This document shows positions 59,545 to 64,000 of a DNA stretch of 64,000 nt, one piece after another. Source of the DNA: Gaeumannomyces sp. JS-464 (Eukaryota > Ascomycota > Sordariomycetes > Magnaporthales > Magnaporthaceae); contig NGZR01000004.1 in assembly GCA_002197995.1 (NCBI GenBank), forward strand, positions 2,852,001-2,916,000. Reading direction: 5' to 3'. Under the pieces are notes generated by a model. The model saw nothing but the letters and a program-made list of their open reading frames with translations. It did not search any database and was not told where the DNA came from. The translations under genes were made by a program, and so were the position numbers. Numbering within the stretch: the stretch's first letter is position 1; each line of letters starts with the position of its first letter.

Positions 59545-59973
59545 TGTTACGACCAGTATGCAAGCCCCGGGGCGGCAGGACGGAAGGGGCCTTAAGCGGT
59601 GCCCTTACCCCGCATTTAAACACGTGGAGCTACGTAACCCCAGCTGGATTTTTGGATTTGTGTTAAAAAAAACCACAAATTTATAAAGCTAAAAGGATTT
59701 TTAAATTTATGTCGGCGGGACCACAAATTTATAAATCTAACCCAATATAAGGCAAAAAGCAGCGTATATATAAAGGATGGATTTCCTACTATTTTAGGTA
59801 GTTTTAACTAAGGCTTTAGCATTAGTTAACTTAAGTTAGCTTTTAAACATCCCCTAAAGCAAGCAATTAAATTGCCTTTTTAAATTACGTGTTTTTTTAT
59901 TTACTAGCATTAGCGATATTATCCTTTCCACTTTCGAAATGCTTTATTTTAAAAGCAAACTTTTAATTGTAAC
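59545..59973 (+). repeat. 5' long terminal repeat of a Ty3/gypsy element
   Basis: 429 bp bounded by perfect inverted hexamers, TGTTAC at the left and GTAACA at the right, the canonical TG..CA ends of an LTR. The interior is partly GC-rich near the left end (59560-59640) and AT-rich after. A TATATATAAA at about 59765-59775 could be the LTR promoter's TATA element. The preceding five bases, GTTAA, would be the target-site duplication, but the other copy lies outside the window. Confidence 0.75.
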
Positions 59974-60049
59974 ATTTTAATTAATTTTATTTAGTACTTT
60001 ATTGGAAGGAGGATAGTGCAATTATAGCGAGCAGTAGTAAAAAACCTAA

Positions 60050-60980
60050 AAAAAAAAAAAACTACGGTTTTTACTTTTAACGGTGTTAAGTATAATTTCG
60101 ACGAAACCGCTAATACGGTTAGCCTTTTTAAGTTTATAAAAAAGGAGATTTTTAAAAACCAGGCCGAAATAAAGCAATTTACCACGAAATTGCTATTTTT
60201 CGAAACGCTTATCGCGGTTAAAACGTATAAGTTTCCGTTTCCGGATTTTTACGAAAAGGAAAACGGTAAGCTTAAAACGTTCCTTACCGAATGCAAAAGC
60301 TATTTAAATTTTACGAATAGCAATTCGTAAACGAGGAATAAAAGGTTGCTTACGCTACTATTAGGCTGGGACGGCAAAGTAAAAAAGTGGTTTTAACCAA
60401 CCTGGAGTAATTATTTTAAAAGGTATAAAAGTGCTAAAAAGCTACCAAATTATTTTCGCTAATTTCGAAACTTTCGGAAAAAAGGTCGGAAAAATGTTCG
60501 GAATAATCGACGAAACCCGAATCGCGAAAAGAGATTTGCTGGCTTTTAAATAGCAAAAGTGCAGCTAAATACGCAACGGACTTTTAACGAATTAGCATTA
60601 AGCTTAGTTAAAGCGACGTTATTAATATTGCATTTTTATAACGGATTGCGCGAAAACGTAAAAAACGAACTCGCGAAGTAGGATCGCTCGAAGTTTTTTA
60701 CGGATTACGTTAAAAACGCGGTTTGTATTAGCGATAAATTATACGAACGATAATAAAAAAAAAAGGATATAGTTTTAAAAATACGGCATAAAATAATAAA
60801 GCTAACTAAAAAAAGGCAAATAGTAACCTATTACGGTTTATAAAACGCATTTAAGCTTTATAAATTTTAATGCGAAAGCCGTTTATTAATAATAAAAATA
60901 GTAAAAAAAGCAAAAATAAAACCTAAAAAACGGGAAATGTTTTAATTACGGCTAAATTGGTTATATAAAAGTTAATTGCT
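60050..60980 (+). pseudogene. Retroelement gag remnant
   Basis: Starts with an open Lys/Phe-rich stretch (FNGVKYNFDETANTVSLF) and continues into capsid-like sequence, with stops replacing what look like Gln and Arg codons. It ends at a decayed CCHC zinc knuckle (60938-60979). No intact frame exceeds about 65 codons. Confidence 0.75.
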
Positions 60981-62899
60981 TTTAGCGAAATAATAACCGC
61001 CAAATAGCGAACTTTTAACGAACGTAAAAAAGCTTAATATAAAAAAAATTATGCTTTAAAACGGCGTTTAGCTAAACGTGCTATTATAATAAACTATATG
61101 TTATATACCAATTTAATAAAAAGGTTACCGGATAATATTTTCGGAAATTACGAAACATTTATATATTTAAAGCTACGAATTCGAGTACGATAATAAAAAA
61201 AATAGCGAATCGCTTTCGGGTTTAAAAATTCGAAGGAAAAAAACGACACCGCTTTTCGCGGAATTTAAAAAGGAGTAATTTTAATAAGCGGCGCGAAGAA
61301 AAAAAAGCCCGAAAAAACTTTTAAATTAAACACACCTTTTTTAAAAATCGGAAAATTTTAATACTAACGTTAAAATAAACTAAGGAGGTTAAAACTTCGA
61401 AACGGCCGAGTTTTAAAAACGAGCAAAAAGTTCGAACGGCGGAATTTCCGTATTTATAATCCGCGAAAAACAAGCGAGCTGGAAAAACTAGCACGTTTTT
61501 ACGCTTTTCGATATTTCGGTATATTTTTAAAACGTTAAAGTTTTTAAATACCTAAATAACTTATTATATTACGCTATTTTAACGGACGGAAATAACGGTT
61601 AACTTTTATTATAGTTTAACGATTAGCAGAAAGTTAAATATGCTAATTACAAGTTCGATAACGTAAACGAGCTAAAATAAGTTGCATTAAAACCCGAGGA
61701 TTACTTTAGCGTTAATATAAAACATTTTAAATATTTGTACCTTTTTTAAGCAAAATGCATTTATAAAAAATGCAAATTTTATTTACAATTTAAATTTAAA
61801 TACGATTTTTTCCCCGAAAATCGAAAAGCAAGTTTAAAATTAAGCCCCGTTTGGCATTCCAATTGCTATAGTAAAAACCAGTTTAAATCGGTAAGTTTAC
61901 CGCAGTTTTTAAACCTAATAAACGGCATTTAATGCTATATATTACCAAAACACTCGATTAGGGGAAATGCGAAATTATAAAATGCAAAAAGCATATAATA
62001 CAAAAAGCGGAAGCTTAATATTAAAGGATTACATAAACGTATATTTTATTTAACCCGAATAAAAAAACAAACGTACGGTATTCGTTTTTTTTATTAAAAA
62101 ACTAAAAAAAAACCATTTAAACGGAAAGCACGGAATAAAAAAAAAGGAAAACCGATAAAAACCTCGCGATAGTAAAATTAAATTAGCTATACGATTTATT
62201 AACGTTTTAAATGGAATATTAAAAAAAAAAGGTTAAAATAATAATCGATTGCGAAATATAAAGATTATATATCGTTATAAGCGGTTAAACGGTATAAAAT
62301 TCCTATAAAACGAAAACGCTAACCGTATTAATTAAAAACGGTCGAAAAAATATTTATCGCTTATAATAAAAAATAAATTAACCAAAAAACGCAATTAGTA
62401 ATATTACGCATTTGAAATGGAAAACGTTACTATTATATTAAATAAGCTAAATATAAAAAAAAAAATGTAATTTTCGGAATTTTTTAGTTTAAAAAAAATA
62501 ATTTACGGATAAATTAGGTTACCGGCTAAATTTAATAAAAAAAGCTACGAATAATTAAAACGATTTACTAATTACGAATTTTAAACCGTAAATATAAAAA
62601 GTAACGAAAAAAGGTTATAACGGTAATAAAATTTAGCAATTTACTTTTACATTTAACATTGGTAAATATACGATTATTTAAAATAAAAAACAATTAAAAC
62701 GACTAAATTAAATATTAAAAAACGGCTCGCGAATGTTTTGGAAAAATACCACAAATACGAAAAATTATTTCGGAAAAATTTAAAAACGGTGCTTCCTAAA
62801 TATAAACCGTTCGATTTGGAAATTAAATTTAAACTAAAAACGCAATTTAAATACTAAAAGCTATATTAGTTTAGCTTTTAGTAATAAAAAGTATTAAAA

Positions 62900-63990
62900 A
62901 AACAATTGGAAAAAAACTTACGAAAAAAATATATTAAACCTTTCGATTTTCTAATAGGATACGAGATTTTATAAAAAAGGAAAAAAGATAAAACGGAGTA
63001 AATATGCATCGATTACCGTTTATTAAACGAGGTTATAATTAAAAATCGGTATTTTTTGCTTTTTATTACGAATTGCGCGATAAGCTCGGTAAAGCTTAGT
63101 ATTTTACGGTTTTAAACCTACGGAAAGTTTATAGTTTAATACGAATTAAAAAGGGCTAAAAATGGTTACGGCTTTTAAAATAAAGCTTAAATATTACGAA
63201 TTTTTAATAATAACTTTCGGGTTTATTAATGCATTAACCACGTTTTAAAAAATGGTTAATTATATATTGCGCGATTATTTTAACGTTTTCGTTTTTACGT
63301 ATTTAAACGATATTTTAATTTTTTCGAAAACGATAAAAAAGCATAAGCAGCACGTATATAAAATGTTTTAAAAGCTATTTAGCGCAAAGCTTTTTGTTAA
63401 ACCGGAAAAGTGCGAATGGCATTCGTAAAAAATTACTTTTTTAAAATTCGTAATTACGTTTAAATAAATTTATATGGATTTTTAAAAAATCGAAAAAGTT
63501 AAAAAGTGGTTTATATTTTAAAACGTTACAAAAATACGAAGGTTTTTAAAGTTTTTAAACTTTTACAAACGGTTTATCCGTAATTATAGCAAAATCGCTA
63601 TATTATTTACGAACTTTACCAAAAATAACCACCAGTTTTATTAAAAAAGGTAAAAATAAAAAGCTTTCGAATAATTATAAAACGCCGTATTAAAAAAACT
63701 AATATTAGCATTTTTAAATTTAAAAAAACCTTTTAAAGTTAAAACCGACGCGTTAAATTACGCGATCGGCGGTTAATTCGGACAACGGGACGATTAAAAA
63801 TAGTTGCACTTTTATACGTTTTTTTTGCAAAAGTTAAACGGATTTAAGTTAAATACCAAATTTACGATAAAAAACTTTTAGCGATAATTCGAGCATTCGA
63901 AAAATGGCGGTTATACTTTTATAAAGCGAAGCATTAAGTTATAATATACGAATTATAAAAACTTAACGCATTTATTATAAGCAAAAACTT
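62900..63990 (+). pseudogene. Retroelement reverse transcriptase / RNase H remnant
   Basis: Family blocks can be followed in near-constant frame: IDYRLLNEV, the YLND box at 63300-63326, FVKPEKCEWHS at about 63390-63425 and, for RNase H, KTDALNYAIGG at 63742-63774 and YTNYKNLTHLL near the end. They are broken by many TAA and TAG codons. The catalytic Asp-to-Asn change in the polymerase box equals one G-to-A transition. The frame runs out of the window. Confidence 0.85.
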
Positions 63991-64000
63991 AAATAAGCGA

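Larger units (their letters stand above)
59545..64000 (+). mobile_element. RIP-degraded Ty3/gypsy LTR retrotransposon, right end outside window
   Basis: Order from the left: LTR, gag, pol. Gag capsid-like similarity is readable at 60060-60470 (LKTFLTECKSYLNF). The zinc-knuckle position is at 60938-60979, where the spacing survives but the second Cys and the His codons now read Tyr and a Lys-type codon is a stop. Reverse transcriptase is at about 62940-63420, with CIDYRLLNEV at 63005-63034 and the catalytic box reading YLNDILIFS at 63300-63326 (Asn in place of the first catalytic Asp). RNase H follows at about 63740-63980. Integrase and the 3' LTR would lie beyond 64000. Dozens of TAA and TAG stops and very high AT fit repeat-induced point mutation; the element cannot be active. 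Confidence 0.9.

Noticed and set aside
1..64000. CRISPR arrays, bacterial operons, telomere repeats
   Set aside because: No regularly spaced repeats, no TTAGGG arrays; introns and gene content show a eukaryotic nuclear genome.

Overview
The window is nuclear DNA of a filamentous ascomycete (Pezizomycotina, most likely Sordariomycetes). The support is short introns of 55-181 bp with GT..AG ends, GC-rich coding DNA, a fungal STAND/NLR gene, a fungal-type MED13, a D-arabinitol-dehydrogenase-like SDR, and an AT-rich retrotransposon that looks saturated by RIP (repeat-induced point mutation). I cannot name the species from sequence alone.

Layout. 1-2482 holds no gene I can support. 2483-27393 is a housekeeping block: ABD1 cap methyltransferase (-), RPN7 proteasome lid subunit (+), alanine aminotransferase (-), a short intron-containing mitochondrial ribosomal protein bL33m gene (+), a large coiled-coil protein (-), a small one-pass membrane protein (+), ENP2/NOL10 (-), MED13 (+) and MTAP/MEU1 (-). 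28095-36866 holds an ataxin-10/Ctr86-like protein (+) and the multi-KH protein Scp160 (-). A gene-poor 5 kb stretch precedes a PAK-family STE20 kinase (41831-45028, +). The right part is more accessory: a tandem GRF-like zinc-finger protein (47007-47396), a NACHT-type NLR (48379-51259), an SDR with a mitochondrial presequence (52462-53582, -), then about 5.5 kb without a recognisable gene. From about 59.15 kb the base composition changes sharply. A decayed Tc1/mariner transposase relic is interrupted by a RIP-mutated Ty3/gypsy LTR retrotransposon that runs off the window end.

Genes act in unrelated core processes (mRNA capping, Mediator, ribosome biogenesis, mitochondrial translation, proteasome, methionine salvage, polarity signalling), so there is no operon or biosynthetic cluster. 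The accessory candidates are the NLR with its GRF zinc-finger neighbour.

A caution for any user: about 22 single-base frame breaks lie in 10 otherwise conserved genes, several of them essential in yeast. They are mainly one base missing from a C/G run, sometimes one extra A/T. This looks like sequencing or assembly error rather than biology, and coding spans below are given across those breaks.
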